Assembly (NCBI RefSeq): GCF_036370855.1
Contig: NC_088098.1
Span: 34,847,981 to 34,911,980, forward strand
Length of the DNA stretch: 64,000 nucleotides
Direction: 5' to 3'
Origin: Dromaius novaehollandiae
Lineage: Eukaryota; Chordata; Aves; Casuariiformes; Dromaiidae
Shown: positions 1 through 13,600 of the stretch, piece after piece
Position numbering within the stretch: position 1 is the stretch's first letter
Layout: each line of letters begins with the position of its first letter
Notes under the pieces: generated by a model
Told to the model about the DNA's origin: nothing
The model's input: only the letters and a program-made list of their open reading frames with translations
Database searches by the model: none
Program-made: the position numbers and the translations under genes

Positions 1-3000
1 TTTATATATCCACTTAGAGCTGAGCTCAGCTTCTTTAAATGCTTAATGCAAAGTAGAATCTTACTCAGGCTTTCTCCTAATTATGTGCCTTGTCCTTCAA
101 AGTAAACTCATCTTAATTGACTAGAGTACAAAGATGCTTAGCATTTCTCAGAAATCACTTAGCACTTTGCACCATCAGCAGTAAGAGCTCATGCCTTATA
201 ATTATGGAATTGCCCCAGCAAAGTTACCCAAAATTGTAATTTCCCATTTACGAATCCACAAAAGATACAATTCTGGGTGATGTGATGGGGAACACAAAAT
301 GTTATTTCTTAACTTGTGAATGTTATCTAAAGCATACCAGGAAACTGAAGTGATAGACACTTCAGAAATGTATGTAATAGATTCAACTCAGATAAAGTGG
401 TTTTGAAAATTGAAAAATTGTGGCTTCTAATGTACTCAGAGTCTCAGGGGAGAAGTAAATAAATTATATGATTCTGTGATGAAATAATTCTGAGCAAAGT
501 TCTTCCACTGAGTTGACTTAAGCTATTACATTTCAGTCACAGATACAAAAATTATGAACATTATTTTATATTCCAGGAAGTATTTATGGCTCTCCTAACG
601 TCATTTTGCATTTTAGCCGCTGTAGAGCAGGATCTTTCAGCTTTAATTCTGAATTCTGAGATTTATGCAGTTTGCACTGTTGAACAGTAACTCTGTTGAA
701 ATAATTACGCTATCAGCTTTATTGTGAATCCCTTTGTAGAAAACACCAGTGATGTTCTCTTGGAACAAGCACTTAGAGTTCTGGGCAAGCTTCTGGTGAT
801 GCTTTCTCCTGATACCTATGGTGTAATTTCCTTTAAAACACCACTTACCAGAATCCGCTCAATTCTGTACCTAAACTAGTAAAGTCTCATGACTCTTGTC
901 CTGACATCTCAAGATTTATGTGTTGGGTTTGGGAGCAAATGTTGTTTTCACACAGGTGGAGTATAGCTGCATGCTGAGGAGGAGAGAGCACTGCTTGCTG
1001 AATACAGAGATCCCGACAGATGTTAATGTCCAGACACTGAAGCAAACAGGTTTGTAATCACATAGTGCTTTGGCTTTGGCCATCAGCAGCTGTGGCGCAG
1101 AGATGGTATGCATGAAGGAGAAGGAAGATGAAAGCTGTAAGCTACTTGTGACGAATGTTTCCTGGAGAGAAAGTGGAATACCATTTCAGGGCTTTTAGAA
1201 ATGAGCGCTGATCCAAGGGAAAGGATCCTGCAAGGACCCAGAGCATGGTGCTGACAGAATTTCCACATGACAAAAGCCTACAGATTCTGAGTGCTAGCTT
1301 TCATATGTGACAGGATAACACCAAACTGGCATTCAGGTTCACAGCCTCCTGCAGCTAAGTCTGGACCTTTATGTTCCCAGTTAGGTATCTTGCTGATGCT
1401 CTCCCACCTTTTTCGCAGTGCTAGATATTGCCAGTCAGCATAATCTGTGATTCCTCGTGCAAGTCAACATAGGAACCATCACGTATTAACTTTGCCACCC
1501 CAGATACTGGCCATCACCAGCAACTGGCTAGTCTCTTGGTAGTCTGTACACTGGCTGCCAGGAAGGTTGCCTCAGATGCATGCTGCTTGGAGTTTTCACG
1601 CTACAGGTCAGAACATTTTGTAGGGCAGAAGACACTGCTGATGGATTTATATCATAGAGGCTTCTGAACTGTATGTTCATTCATGGCCTCAAGCCTTTGA
1701 GTTGATTAGAAGAAAAGAATGATTTTCAGTATTGCTCCCAAGCCTGACTGAGGAGCAGTGACATAAGGTGAGCTGAAAACAACTGCAGTGATAAGCTTTT
1801 GTGAAATTGCTGTCTTTTTTTTTTTTCATTAAAAACCAGCATTTTTGTTATCAGGACTATAGTGAACTTTATTGAAGTTGCAGTTCTCCCTTTTAATATG
1901 AGAGGCTGTTTATTCCCTGCTTCTGTGACTTAAAAGGGCATTTTTTACATATTTGTATAGTAAAGAATACTTGCTCAGCAGCACCTTGAGTACCTGCTAC
2001 CATGCTTTTGGAAGGCTGAAAAAAAAGTGCCACTTTACAATGAGGCTGAAAACTGCTGTGCACTATTTACCTCACGATAATTGCTAGCTATTTGGCAGAG
2101 TCTGCGAAAGCAGTAGACAGCCTCACTTCGGGGTGGGAAAACAAAAATTTCAGGGCATTACAATAGAATAGAGTCCTGCACGCTGTTGCAAATAGTCTGG
2201 ATGTAGGGCAAGTTTTGCTGACCGTGCCTACTTAAAAGCTAGGATCTTAAAACAATTAAGGAGATTTTTAATGCTTTGTAGGATATGATAAATGTATGTA
2301 TACCCATTCAATGGTAGTTTTTTATGTTATACTTGAGTTTATCTGTAATATTTTATTTGAAAATGAATTTTATTGTACTTAGGAGGATGATGTCATTTCA
2401 AGAAATGTCAGCATTCCTCTCAAATACAACCTTAGTGAACATCAAACACTATGAGTAATAAAAACATTTGCTTAACAAAGCTGTACTGATTTTTACCCAT
2501 AGGGATATATGCCATTACATAAAGCAGTGCAAACAGTACAACCTTTCTGCAGTATCACATTGTATATGTGGAACACATGTCTACGAAAGTGCATTGAATG
2601 TGTTTGTGATTTAAGGATATCACTGTGGAATTTCTGCCTGAAAGCTTTGTCTCGGGTTTAGGATGGCAAAGAACAAAGATATCACTTCAACTGTAGCACC
2701 AAAAGCAGAGTCCCCGAGTTTTCTTCATTTTCATGAGACAGGAACAGAGTCAGGTGTGCTGGTGAGTGGACTGGAGGGAATCGCAAGAAGCCCCGTCTGC
2801 CTCTGTTGGTTCAGGGCACGGCTGGGCTGGGAGAGATGGGCTGGAGCTGCTCACTCACACTCCCTCCCGCGTGCCTGTCTGCCTTCGCATTGGCTTTAGC
2901 AGCCGCTCTCTGGCTAAACTCTCCTTAACTGCCGGGTTTTCTTTCTCTTTACAGGAAGAGTTTCTTTGTTCTTCTTGCCGTTGCTTGTATCCATCCATCT

Positions 3001-6000
3001 CTTTTCTGGAAGAATATACCTCCTTTCCTCTGTTTTCTCTGTTCTTTTCTGTGATATTATTCAGTGATGACCAAGCAACACATTGGGATAGTCTGTCTTA
3101 AGGAAGAGAAGACTAAAGGAGAGACATAGTAGCCTTCAAATACTTTACAAAAGGCTGTTGCAATTCTCCAGCTCCGTAGAGGGTATCAATTAAGAGGCAG
3201 TGTGGCTTAAACTATAGTAAGGAAGATTCAGGGTGAAAAGTTGAAAACTTCCTAAGAGTAAGCAGGGTAAAGCAGTGGAATAGTTTGCCTGGGGCTTAGG
3301 CACAGGTTAGGAGATAGGAGTTTACAGGAAATAGGACCACCCATGCACGTACTTTTGGGCACTCACCTTCCATGTGGAAGATGTTCATCTGATGTAAGCC
3401 ACCAAGAAGCAGTAAAGAGCTTATTCGGAAAGGCAAGAGCCAGAGCAGCAAAAGATTCGATGAGGTTACTCACAAGTACAATCTGCCAAGGTTGCTACAG
3501 AATGGGAAGGGAAAAGTTATTTACAGCTGCAATACTGATAAGCCCTGCAGTTTTCATGCCAAAAGAGAGCATCATCCTTGTCTTAAGATTTTTTTCTCTG
3601 ACTTGCAGGCACACACACAGTGCACTGTACAATGAGGACTGCTCTGGAGTGACTGTACTGAGCCGAGGTTTAATAACACTGAGTCTCTCTGCCTGGCTGA
3701 GCGCTTTCAATGTCTACGCAATTTTCCATTCCTCACTTTGGAAAGTATACCTTATAAAATGCTAAATATACCTTATAAAAAACAAAGTATGTTTTACATT
3801 GCCTTTCTTTTCTGTATTTGATGTTTCCATAAACATACCTCCATCACGCTATTTTTATTTGAAACTGCTGCAGTCCTACAGTGCCGTGTATAGAACTGGG
3901 TAGACACCATCACTCCGAGCGCCTGCCTGCAGGGGTGAAAGAGCCTTCTGTTCTCCAGGCTCCGCTTTGGGCTCCCACGCGGGGAAAAGCAGCTCTTTCT
4001 CGCTGGAGCCCTGGTTGAGGTCCATGGACTCCTCTGTGCCTTTTGTCTACGATATACATAACTGGTAGCCTTGCTGGAAAAATTCCATCTGGCACTCGGA
4101 GGTACCTGGGCACTTGGAGCACTGCCAGGATTCTGCTCCTATCCAGAGGTTTGTTTTTAAATAATTGTGCCAGAGCCCCTTTGTTTGCTGCAGCTCTGAG
4201 CAGTGTTCCCAGAGTGACCCCTCGCAGCATCACTTTGATATACATCTGTGTATCTTCACAGAAGCACGGCTGTTGCTACGGCAGGACTCAGCCGTCTCCC
4301 CTTCCCAGATCGCAAAGTCCATGACCCCTGCATGGCTCCGTACGAGTGCGGGAGATGTGACTGCTGTAGCACTGCTAGAAGGCAGGGCGTGCGGTTCCAG
4401 GAGTGCGCAGTCACAAACGGGGCCCCATGGCTGCCTGCCAGCGTTTCGGCAAGGAGGTAACATCCGGTAAATTTGCGTTCAAAACAGAACAGCGCACACG
4501 GTTCAGGCATGGAGCAACGTGGCTCAACACAGGAGAGACGTTCATTTGTCTGATTATATGGGCACCTCCACCATTAATCATTGATTTATCCCAGAATGAA
4601 CTTTGTCCACTTAATTTCCAAGTAGATTATGGAATTTACGGAATAGCTGGCTAGTTAAGTTAGAAGGTTAGTTGTGTTGGGTGATCATGAGAAATCTTCA
4701 TCTGAAGAAACAAAGAGTTACAGTGAAATTACTCTCACTCAAAGTAAGAAGTTCTCTGTGAGAAGTGGAAACAACCTCACAATTGCAAAGTTTTTCTAAA
4801 TTGTTTCTCTAAAGGTACAGGACATAGTCACTGCCAAATTGTAAAAATGTTCTTACAGGGCAGGAGAATAGCATAAAGAAACTCGGACAGATGTGCCATC
4901 TGTTGCTCTAAAATCCCTGATGGTGAATTTTTAAATCCTCAAATCAAGGAAAGAGCTTATCTTCTTTAATACGTACAGTTTCATGAGAAAGGCTCTACCC
5001 TTTAGCAATCAGCTGGCCAGGCTGACCTTTCATCCTTCCAGGATGAATTAGTTCTCCGAATGTTCCTGCAGTTTCCCATAGCCCTTAGCTTTGCGTAATG
5101 ACACATATATTCTTTTTCCTGTTAAGTCCCATCTACATTATAGAATATTTCTTTGTACATGACTGACCACAACTTGATTAGCTCCTTTTTTTTTTTTTTT
5201 TTAAAAATGTTTGTATATTGTTTATAAGACATGCCAGGTTAGGTTTGGGTCTTGGGCTCACAACACACCAGAGATCTCGGATGCGCTAAGATATGGGCTG
5301 CAGCTGGGAACTGAGCTTTCTGGTGGCACTGGACTATAAATGTGTGTGCTACAAGCCTACCTGCTAGAGAGCATGATGTGGGAGTTACCTGGGTGCACTG
5401 ACTGTACATTTATTCTAAGGATTGTGAACAGCTCTTGAACAGATGTATCAGTTTGAATTATGTGTTTTTGTGAGACTCTTTGAATGCGATCAGGGTAGGT
5501 ATGTTTCCATTCGGAAACATGACTTCAAGCTCAATGTATCTGCAGTTAATAGATTAGTGCTAGTAGTTAATAATTTAATCCCAGCATTGAAAGTATTCTC
5601 CCAAGGTATTTGTCCATTTATGTAAGTCTCTTTCATATGTTTCAAGGATACAGTTTTATTTTGACAAGCTGAGGTATTTATATTCTGAGGTCAGGATCAG
5701 GCTGCAAGCTGTCTTTTGCCTATTATCCCATCTTTGTTATTCTAGTAACTGCTGAAGTTGAAAAAAGAGCATTACCATTTTATTCCATGTGTATTACCAA
5801 GTCCTGTGGTAAATATAGCGTGCTACACTGACAGCACGATTATAGGCATTTCTTCCTTTTTTACTTTTTTTACATGGAGGTAATGTTACAAACGAAACCA
5901 ATTTAATAGCTGTGCTGCCTTGTGAAATAGAAGGGGTAGCATTCTTGAATTTGTTTCTCTCAGTGAAGCATCAGAACATACTATGGTTTGAGTCTGATAT

Positions 6001-7510
6001 TGTTTTGTTCAATTTCAACTTAGCAGGAAAGGCTGCTGGAATTTTGGGAGTGCTGCATGGAGTCTGCTAATAAAAAAATTAACTGCTCTTTTTATACAAA
6101 TTCTAATGTGCTTTTATTGTTTTCATTGGACTGCCAACATCACCTATAATGGCTGAAATCATCCAAAATCTGTGTGTACTTATGCAAATTAACGTATCTA
6201 AACCTTTGAGCTTATTTTCTCATTAACACTTTTAATTCTTTTTTTCCTCGCATTTGGAAAAGTTGAGGTCAGATTTGCTTATTTCTGTTTCTGAATGTCT
6301 AGGCCAATAGGATCCTGATAAGAACTCCCATGTGTAACAGTAACAGTCTGTTTGCTGTTAAAGGAAAAAATCCTGAATTTAAACAGCAATGGCTTTGCAG
6401 CTGATTGTCATGTCTACTCTGCAGAGGTTGAAGAGCGGGATTCAGCTCCTGATGGAGACAACTGCATTTAGGCATCTATGAATGGGTATCTACATGTGTG
6501 CTAAGTGTCTAAGCAACCGTGACTGTCAGTGGAAACAGGGGTGGCATTCAGATGCCTGAACACAGGTGTCTGGTTCATTTTACGGCCCTGAGGGTATCTA
6601 CCTCACCTCTGCTTGCTCCTCCAGAAAGGCACTGGCTTTCTCTAGATCCACTGTCATATGTGCAAAGCTGTGCAGATGCCTTAGACACCCCAGAGTTTCC
6701 TAAAATGCACCAGGTGCCAATGTTGAAGCAATGGCACCCTGCCCCTTAGAGAGCCATCCAGAGGCCCAGTGACTAGGGGCGAGTCAGAGTGGCAATTTAA
6801 AAGTATTTCAAGTATATTTACATAGGTCTAAAGTGATTGTCTGGTCAGCAAATCACTTCTAACAAAGAAGAAGTGACTGCATACTGTCTTCTCTACTTGC
6901 TTCTATGGTCTTAATGTAGTTTTGATTCCTAATTCTTCTCCTCCTTCTGCCTTCCAAGCAAGATGATGGGAATCGTTTAGAAGAAAAATGATTATGTGGA
7001 ACAGACTGTGGTAATGTAATCTGACTGGAGAAATCCAGGAAGAAGTGGATAATGGAAAAAGAAGAAAAGGAATATGAAGCACATTAAAACTAGGGGGGGA
7101 TTATGATAGCCTGTTAGTATTTGACAGACCTAAATAATGCTTGTCAGAGAGGAAGATAACAATCTGGGTTCCTAGGCAGTGCTGCATATATGCAGAAAAT
7201 TACACCGAAGTAGTTCAACAAAAACTGTGCTTGGAAAACAAGCTTGGAAGACAATGACTATATTTACAAGTAATTTAAAATAGTTCTCTTTTATTACTAA
7301 TGTCTACTGCAGCCCCACAGTCAGTCCTCGCCAATGTTGAGGAGGACTGTGGTCTCCCGCTCAGCCTCACACCTTGCGTGGGGCTGGTGCCGGGCAGTCA
7401 CCTCCCCTCCTGCCTCTGGCAATTTGCTGCTCCCTGGCTGTCTGCCTGGCTTGGTCCTGCCCTGCACATGGTGGCCACCTTGCCTGGCCTCATATTGCCC
7501 TGGCTGTGTG
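1..7510. other. Intergenic, no gene recognised
   Basis: AT-rich, unique-looking sequence. A T-run lies at about 5,186-5,202. GC-richer pockets at 2,760-2,960 and 3,900-4,470 hold overlapping open frames on both strands with no recognisable domain. I looked for IRAK3 exon 1 and for exons of its usual upstream neighbours and saw none. Confidence 0.5.
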
Positions 7511-7893
7511 GGGCCACGAAGGGGTGTTGGGTGGTGAGGGCGAGTTGAGTGGTGAGAGGCTGTTGGGCTATGACGAGCTGTTGGGTTGTGAGGGGGTGTT
7601 GGGTGATGAGGGGACCTTGGGTGGTGAGGCAGCACTAAGCAGTGAGTGTCCATAGAGAGGTGAGGTGGCCTTGGGCTGTGAGGAGATGTTGGGTCATGAG
7701 GGGGTGTTGGGAGGTGAGGGACCATGGAGTAGTGAGGGGCCACTGGGCAATGAGATGGCTGGTGGGTAGTGGATTGTGCAGGCATGGTGAGAGGGCATTG
7801 GGCAGTGAGGGGTTTGTTGGGCCATGAGGGGCCACTGGGTGGTGAGGGGACAGTGGACAGTGAGGGACTGTTGAGCCGTATGGGGCTGTTGCC
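7511..7893. repeat. 18-bp minisatellite
   Basis: About 20 degenerate copies of an 18-bp unit close to GTTGGGTGGTGAGGGGNC, strongly purine/GT-biased on the plus strand. Because the period is a multiple of three, open frames pass through on both strands, including a 191-codon His/Pro-rich minus-strand frame; these are not taken as genes. It abuts the 3' end of the CR1 at 7,911. Confidence 0.85.
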
Positions 7894-7910
7894 CACTGAG
7901 CAGCCTCCTT

Positions 7911-8350
7911 CACAGAATCACAGAACGGGTGAGGTTGGAAGGGACCTCTGGAGATCATCTAGCCCAATCCTCCTGCTCAGGCAGGGTCACCTAAAGCAGG
8001 CTGCTCAGGACCCTGTCCAGATGGCTTTTGAACATCTCCAGGGATGGAGAGTCCACAACCTCTCTGGGCAACCTGTGCCAGTGCCCAGTCGCTCCCACAG
8101 TAAAGAAGTTTTTCCTCATGTTCAGATGGAACTGCCTGTGTTTTAGTTTGTGCCGTTTGCCTCTTGTCCTCTCACTGGGCACCACTGAGAAGAGTCTGGC
8201 CCTGTCCTCTCTATACCCTACACTCCCATCAGATATTTAAGCGCATTGATAACATCCCCTCTCAGTCTTCTCCAGGCTGAACAGTCCCAGCTCTCTCAGC
8301 CTTTCCTCATATGAGAGATGCTCTGGTTCCTTAATCATCTTAGTAGCCCT
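7911..8350 (-). mobile_element. CR1 retroposon, 5'-truncated
   Basis: The plus strand shows the antisense of an avian CR1 3' part: CACAGAATCACAGAA, GGTTGGAAGGGACCTCTGGA, CACAACCTCTCTGGGCAACC, AAAGAAGTTTTTCCTCATGT and CTCTCAGCCTTTCCTCATA. The element lies on the minus strand with its 3' terminus at 7,911 and loses homology near 8,350. It is fairly young, judged by few obvious indels. Confidence 0.93.
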
Positions 8351-10440
8351 CCCTTCCTCCCTTCCTCCTTCAACTCAGGGTCCAGCAGAGAGGGCAGGGG
8401 GGTTGTGGGAGTAGAAGTGGTGGTCTGGGGATGGAGGCATGGGTGGTTACCTGGGGACAAATGAGTGTCTTGTATTTACTGAGAGGAGGGACAGCTGTTC
8501 ACAGGGTTACTTGATGCTTCAAACATGTGGACACTTGAGACCTGGAGATAGGTGGGGGAATGGGGGACGGGGTACCTCCAGGGCCTCCATTCTGTATTAA
8601 CTAATTAGAAGTGGATAGAAATACCTCGTGACAGTAGAAAAAAATACCCAACTGCAACTGCGCATTCCAGTTAAAGTTAAGCTTTCAGTCATGTAAGATT
8701 TGGCTTTACTCCTGTTGAACTCTAAGGGGTGGTCTCCCATCTTGTCCTTTGCCCCAAGGACAGCCTTGGGCCCTTTTTTTCCCCATTTTTGCTTTCCACA
8801 GCCGAGTGACTTTCAAGTGATTTGCTGGAGCTTCACAGCCTTGAAAAATATGCAGAGAAAGGCAAAAGTAGTCTAAGAGTTTTGTTCTGGTGCTGGTGAA
8901 ACAAAACGGTTGGCAGCCTGGTGCCTTAAGTTATTCACAAGGTTAATTGTCTGGTTGTATGAAATAGCCCAGATTTAAATCTCAGGATATAGGTGCAAAA
9001 TATACCATTACTGCCCATTCTGCGTGAGGGCAGAAATGAAGCTCATGACGCCAAACAGAGCAAAGTAACCCCACATCACACGAAGCCACCTTTCTTGGAC
9101 AGCAGCTGAGAAAAGAATACTACAATGCCCTAAATACAATACTTGGTCCAGGCTGCTGCAGCAAAGGACAAAAGAGCTGAAGACAGGTCTCTCACCTGAA
9201 AGTTTCCTACTGTTAATTCCCAAATATTTAAATACCATTTTTATTTAAAGACCATTCCATAGGGAATGTCATGTAATCTTTTCATTTCCAGAAACCAGCA
9301 GGAAGAACGTTGGTTTATCAGTCATCCAAAATTCTGAATAAACACTATTGAATTTTTAGCTAGATTTTTTCTTTAATTGCTTTTGAATGATGGGCCTCAG
9401 AACTACTATTCTTATGTGTGGTACCAAATGTCTATTTTTTATAAGGTTTTTAAGGTTTATAAGGGTCAACTTTAGGATATCTGCTGGTGGAATGGGCTGT
9501 AGCATGTAGGTCTAGTACAGGTCAGATCTTCCCAGACAACACAAAGGGTCCTGTGCTGAGATGCCAGCCTAGCTTGGGCTCTCTCCCTCCAGAAAATGAG
9601 GAATCTAAGTTGTGTAAACAGGGTGGATGGGCAAGTCCATGTTGAGACACACCCTATATGTCTTTTCGTGTCCTTGGGAGGGCACAACCAGATCAGATTG
9701 GTAGGCCAGGAACATTTATTTCATTTAGAGGAAATTACTTTTGACAGCAATGTTTGGGTTTAAGCCTCTCTTTGAAACGGGTGATGTGAGCATGCACAAA
9801 GCAGCTGGAATGCAGTAGTAGTGCTAGTAATGCTAAGAAATTGAGTGATTTAGGCACGTTTCTGCTGTAAATCCATGAAGGATACCTGAATATGGCATGT
9901 TGTCATCTGTGTGAGATTTTACTGACCATTCTGTAAACATGCGTCATTTGGAGCACTCTGCGTTATAGTATATCCTCATGCATTTATCCAAATAGTGCTT
10001 TCAATTTTCAGAGATCCTTGCTGAGAACAATATATGTTAAAATGATTTTAAAGGATGGTCATTTGTGTATATTAATGAATCAGTCATTAAAGTGATTGAT
10101 CTATTAAATCTAATACTTCTGGTATTAGACATCTAATTTAATTAGAAATCTGATACCTCTGGTAAAATATTAAACTTATTCATTAGTACCTGCCAACAAA
10201 ATCATTGTAATTATAAATGAACTCTTTTTGTAGTGTTTTCTTGATTCCTGGCCAAAATGAGTAATTGTTCACAACTGTTGTGAAATTACTGTAAAGCACT
10301 AGGCTAAGTTAGCAGTGATTTTGTAGATAATACCACTTTGTCGTTAGCTGAAAATCACTGCTTGGGCTGAATTCTGCTTAATCATCCCTGTGAGGCTTTT
10401 AAAGGGCACAGGGCAAATGGACAGAAGCAACAGATAAAGT
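8351..10440. other. Intergenic, nothing recognised
   Basis: AT-rich sequence past the CR1, with a short CTTCC-rich tract at 8,350-8,372. No gene or repeat family recognised. Confidence 0.5.
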
Positions 10441-10448
10441 ATTAACAT

Positions 10449-10491
10449 AATTATAGTTATTTATAGTTATTTACAGTTATTTATAGTTATA
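10449..10491. repeat. 10-bp tandem repeat (TTATAGTTAT)n
   Basis: Four copies of TTATAGTTAT, one with a C, ending just before the possible IRAK3 death-domain fragment. Confidence 0.85.
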
Positions 10492-10523
10492 TAGAGAAGA
10501 CTAACGTGTTCTGACAGCTTTAA

Positions 10524-10690
10524 GTGTTGGAGAACCTAGCCCTTTATGTTCAAACATCCATTTCTCCTTTTTCAAGAATAACTGTAACACGGAGAGAGTC
10601 ATCTGTCAGCTGGATTCTGAAGCACCAGTTCCAAGGTATTTTCCAAGTGTTGCAACTCAGCCTCAAGCCTCCTGTACTCTGTTATATGGT
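10524..10690 (+). pseudogene. IRAK3: Possible IRAK3 death-domain fragment
   Basis: An open stretch reads TRRESSVSWILK, G, FQVLQ and then KPPVL. It lines up with human TRELLWSWAQK, G, LLQVLQ and HRRAI in the death domain, allowing small gaps. It lies upstream of the kinase fragments as expected. The match is short and weak, and no clean exon borders are visible. Confidence 0.4.
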
Positions 10691-13600
10691 AGGACTGAAA
10701 TGTCTGGTTTTGTATGGCTACGACACAATTCATTCCAGGCAAAAACTCCAAAAAAGGACACAAATCCACCATAAGCTCCTCTGGTAAATAAAATAAAATG
10801 GTTTTATAAAAAGATTAAAGATCTTCAAACAAAGCCAGACTCAAATGCCCTCTGCAGAGCCTCTGGGATAGTTCCTCAAATACAAGTAGACTCTCCACAA
10901 GCAAACCATGCAGGATGGACTTTAACTTCTGGGGCTGCCTGTGTGAGTTTCCCAGGGGGGTGGAGAGATTCTCTGTGCAAAATTTCCTTCCTCAAAGCAT
11001 ACCCTCCCTGTGTTATAAGAGGGTGGCTGCACCTTTGCTGTTGGGTCAGGGTCTACCTTATACTTAAACCGCTGATATTTTTGAAGTGCTTTGCAGTACA
11101 CATGCCTACTCAGATTGTTTTGGAGCTCTCTGTGCTTTTTTGAGAATGTAGAATAGGCTTTGAGGTCCGTATTTGAGATGGTTTGAACAAGAAGGTTTTG
11201 ATTTACAGTCCCACCTTCCAAAAAAGGCTTTCATCGCCAACATTAAACAGTTCTCTCAACAGATTTTGCATGTACTTAGGACTGAATTTATGGCTTTGCT
11301 CTCTCCTAGACTGGTTAGCTTTCTTGGATGTTATATAATGATTTTTTTACAACTAAACTTTATTCTAGGTCAGAGGTGTGTGTTGAAAGTGCCTCAGGTC
11401 ATCCGAAGAGCTTCAGGATGAAGTGGACACTTCCAAAGATAAATTTCAAAAGGTGCTATTATTTTGGCATAAATCTCTACTGAGTAATTTCATGTGCAGT
11501 CAGTATGAACTGATCTTCACGGGGGCTGCTGTATCTGCTCACCAAAGGGAGGGGATGCAAACATAATCGATGGGGCAGGGAGAGAGTTTTGCCTTTTTGT
11601 GTGGCAGCCTCTTAAACCAATTATAAAGTCACAGTTTTAGTCTATGTTTGACACAAACTATTTCCTTTGTGGATATCACATTAAAATTACTTGGAGCAAA
11701 AAATGGTCTTTCAATAGGGTTTAGGCTGGCTGCTGTGTCAGAGAAAATACTCCTCTGCAGCAGAACTGGAGCTCTGGTGCATGCCAGGGCGTTAGTAAGC
11801 AGTCAGATATCAGTGTGTGTCCAGTGCAGAGTAGATGACAGAGGTTTAGGATTATCCGGATTATGAATTCTCCCTTAAACTTTTTCCAAAATTGTGCTGC
11901 TCTGTTAGTCAAGTTGATGATGTCAGTCCCATCTGAGATTATTAGGGGAAAGCAATCCCAATACGGAGCTCCTCACCCATCTAAAACATGTCTATAACAT
12001 TTTCAGATGGGTGTGATTTTGTTGAAGAACTAAGAGGAACAAGAGTTTCTGACCTCATGATATTTTTGTCTTTATAATCCAAAAAATCAGAGTTGATGTT
12101 GCATTGCCTGGAAAATGTTACCTAAACATTCTTTGTATCCAATATTCTAGGAAATTGAGGGCATCATCCATCTAATTTAATTTTGTGTTAATAGCATTTT
12201 AGGGCAATAGTTGTTAGGGAACATTCTTGTGTCTACTATGTACTCGAGAAATATAGTACCTGCATAAACCACAGCAAATATCCTATCACTTTTTTCAAGG
12301 AGATGTGTAGAAGCAGAGATTAGGGCAAATATTAGTTCCGTTTGGGGTAGCTGTTTTCGTGGTGGTTATGATAATCTGGCTACTTGTAGGCAAGAACTTT
12401 CCAGAGGCTAATTTGTAACATCCTCATTCTTTTATCTAATATTAATATTATTTTTAATTGGGTTGTGCAGTGCTATGTTTGATAGAGGAATTGATACCCT
12501 AAGGCAAGCTATGAAATTCTAGTGATGTGCTGTTAAAATATATAGCTCAATTTTTTCTCTTTTTCTTTCAGGAGAGCATTAGGGTAATATGCACCCATGA
12601 GCTCATCATCAAGGTAAAAAATATTTATGCTTTGATTGACAGTTTCTGGCAGCATCAATGTGGGAAAAGATGCTTTTTTCAACCCAACATATAATTACAA
12701 TTCTCACTGAAATTCTTTCAGTAAATAGGTTATTGCTGGGAATATAGTTTGAGAAGCTCACATGCTTCCCTGAAATTTATGCTTCCCATGATGACAATAA
12801 ATTACAAAGCTCATGTTAAGTGCCTTCTAGTTCTCAGAATACGAATGTAGATTTTTCCTTCAGAAGCTTGTTGTCATTTTGCATCCGTGAGGTTTGCTAC
12901 TCCTACACAGAACAGAAAACAAATATAAAACGCTGCTGCACTTTTGTGATTTTATAGATGTTTTAAAGCGTCAACAAACTACCAACACATAGATACCATC
13001 TATGGTACCAGAGATGGTGTTTCTAAATACAGACTAAGTTTAGCACAGTTTCATTTTGGTTGTGGAACTGCAGTTTCATCTCTTAAGGGAGGATATCAGC
13101 CTAAACAGTAAATTCATTCAGCTACTGTACCCCTGTCTCCCCTCCCAGTGGTAACACCATTCTGAAGTAACAAAGTTGCTATTTTAATTAATAAATGCCT
13201 GGGAATGCATTTTTCTGTCACAGAAAAATCTTTCACAGGAAAAGCTCTTGATTAATAAAACCCCAACCAGTTTTCTGACAAGAGAGAAAGGGGTATTATG
13301 TACCCAAAAATATTTATCGCTTTTGAATGGAACATGTTTTAAAATTAATGTTAAAAAATATGTGAGTTTTAAATATCCCCAAAAAAGAAAAGTTTTCACT
13401 TTCCTGATAGGTCCATGGCCAACTCAGCAACATCACTCTTGTAGCACAGGCAAGAAAACAGGCTAGTATAAGTCCTTGTGAAATATCATGGATGTTCACA
13501 CCCAGAGGACAGAAAATCATCTGCTATACCTCTGGCAACATAAAAATTATACAGCAAGCAATAATGCTCTTTTGTTTATATCAGTTTATAACTTAGCATT

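Noticed and set aside
2663..2765. Exon-like stretch from a TAG acceptor to CTG|gtgagt, reading MAKNKDITSTVA...
   Set aside because: Plausible splice sites but no match to IRAK3 or any protein I recognise; two frames look equally protein-like.
7321..7896. 191-codon minus-strand His/Pro-rich frame
   Set aside because: It runs through the 18-bp minisatellite, whose period of six codons keeps any frame open. No domain, and a matching artefact appears on the other strand.
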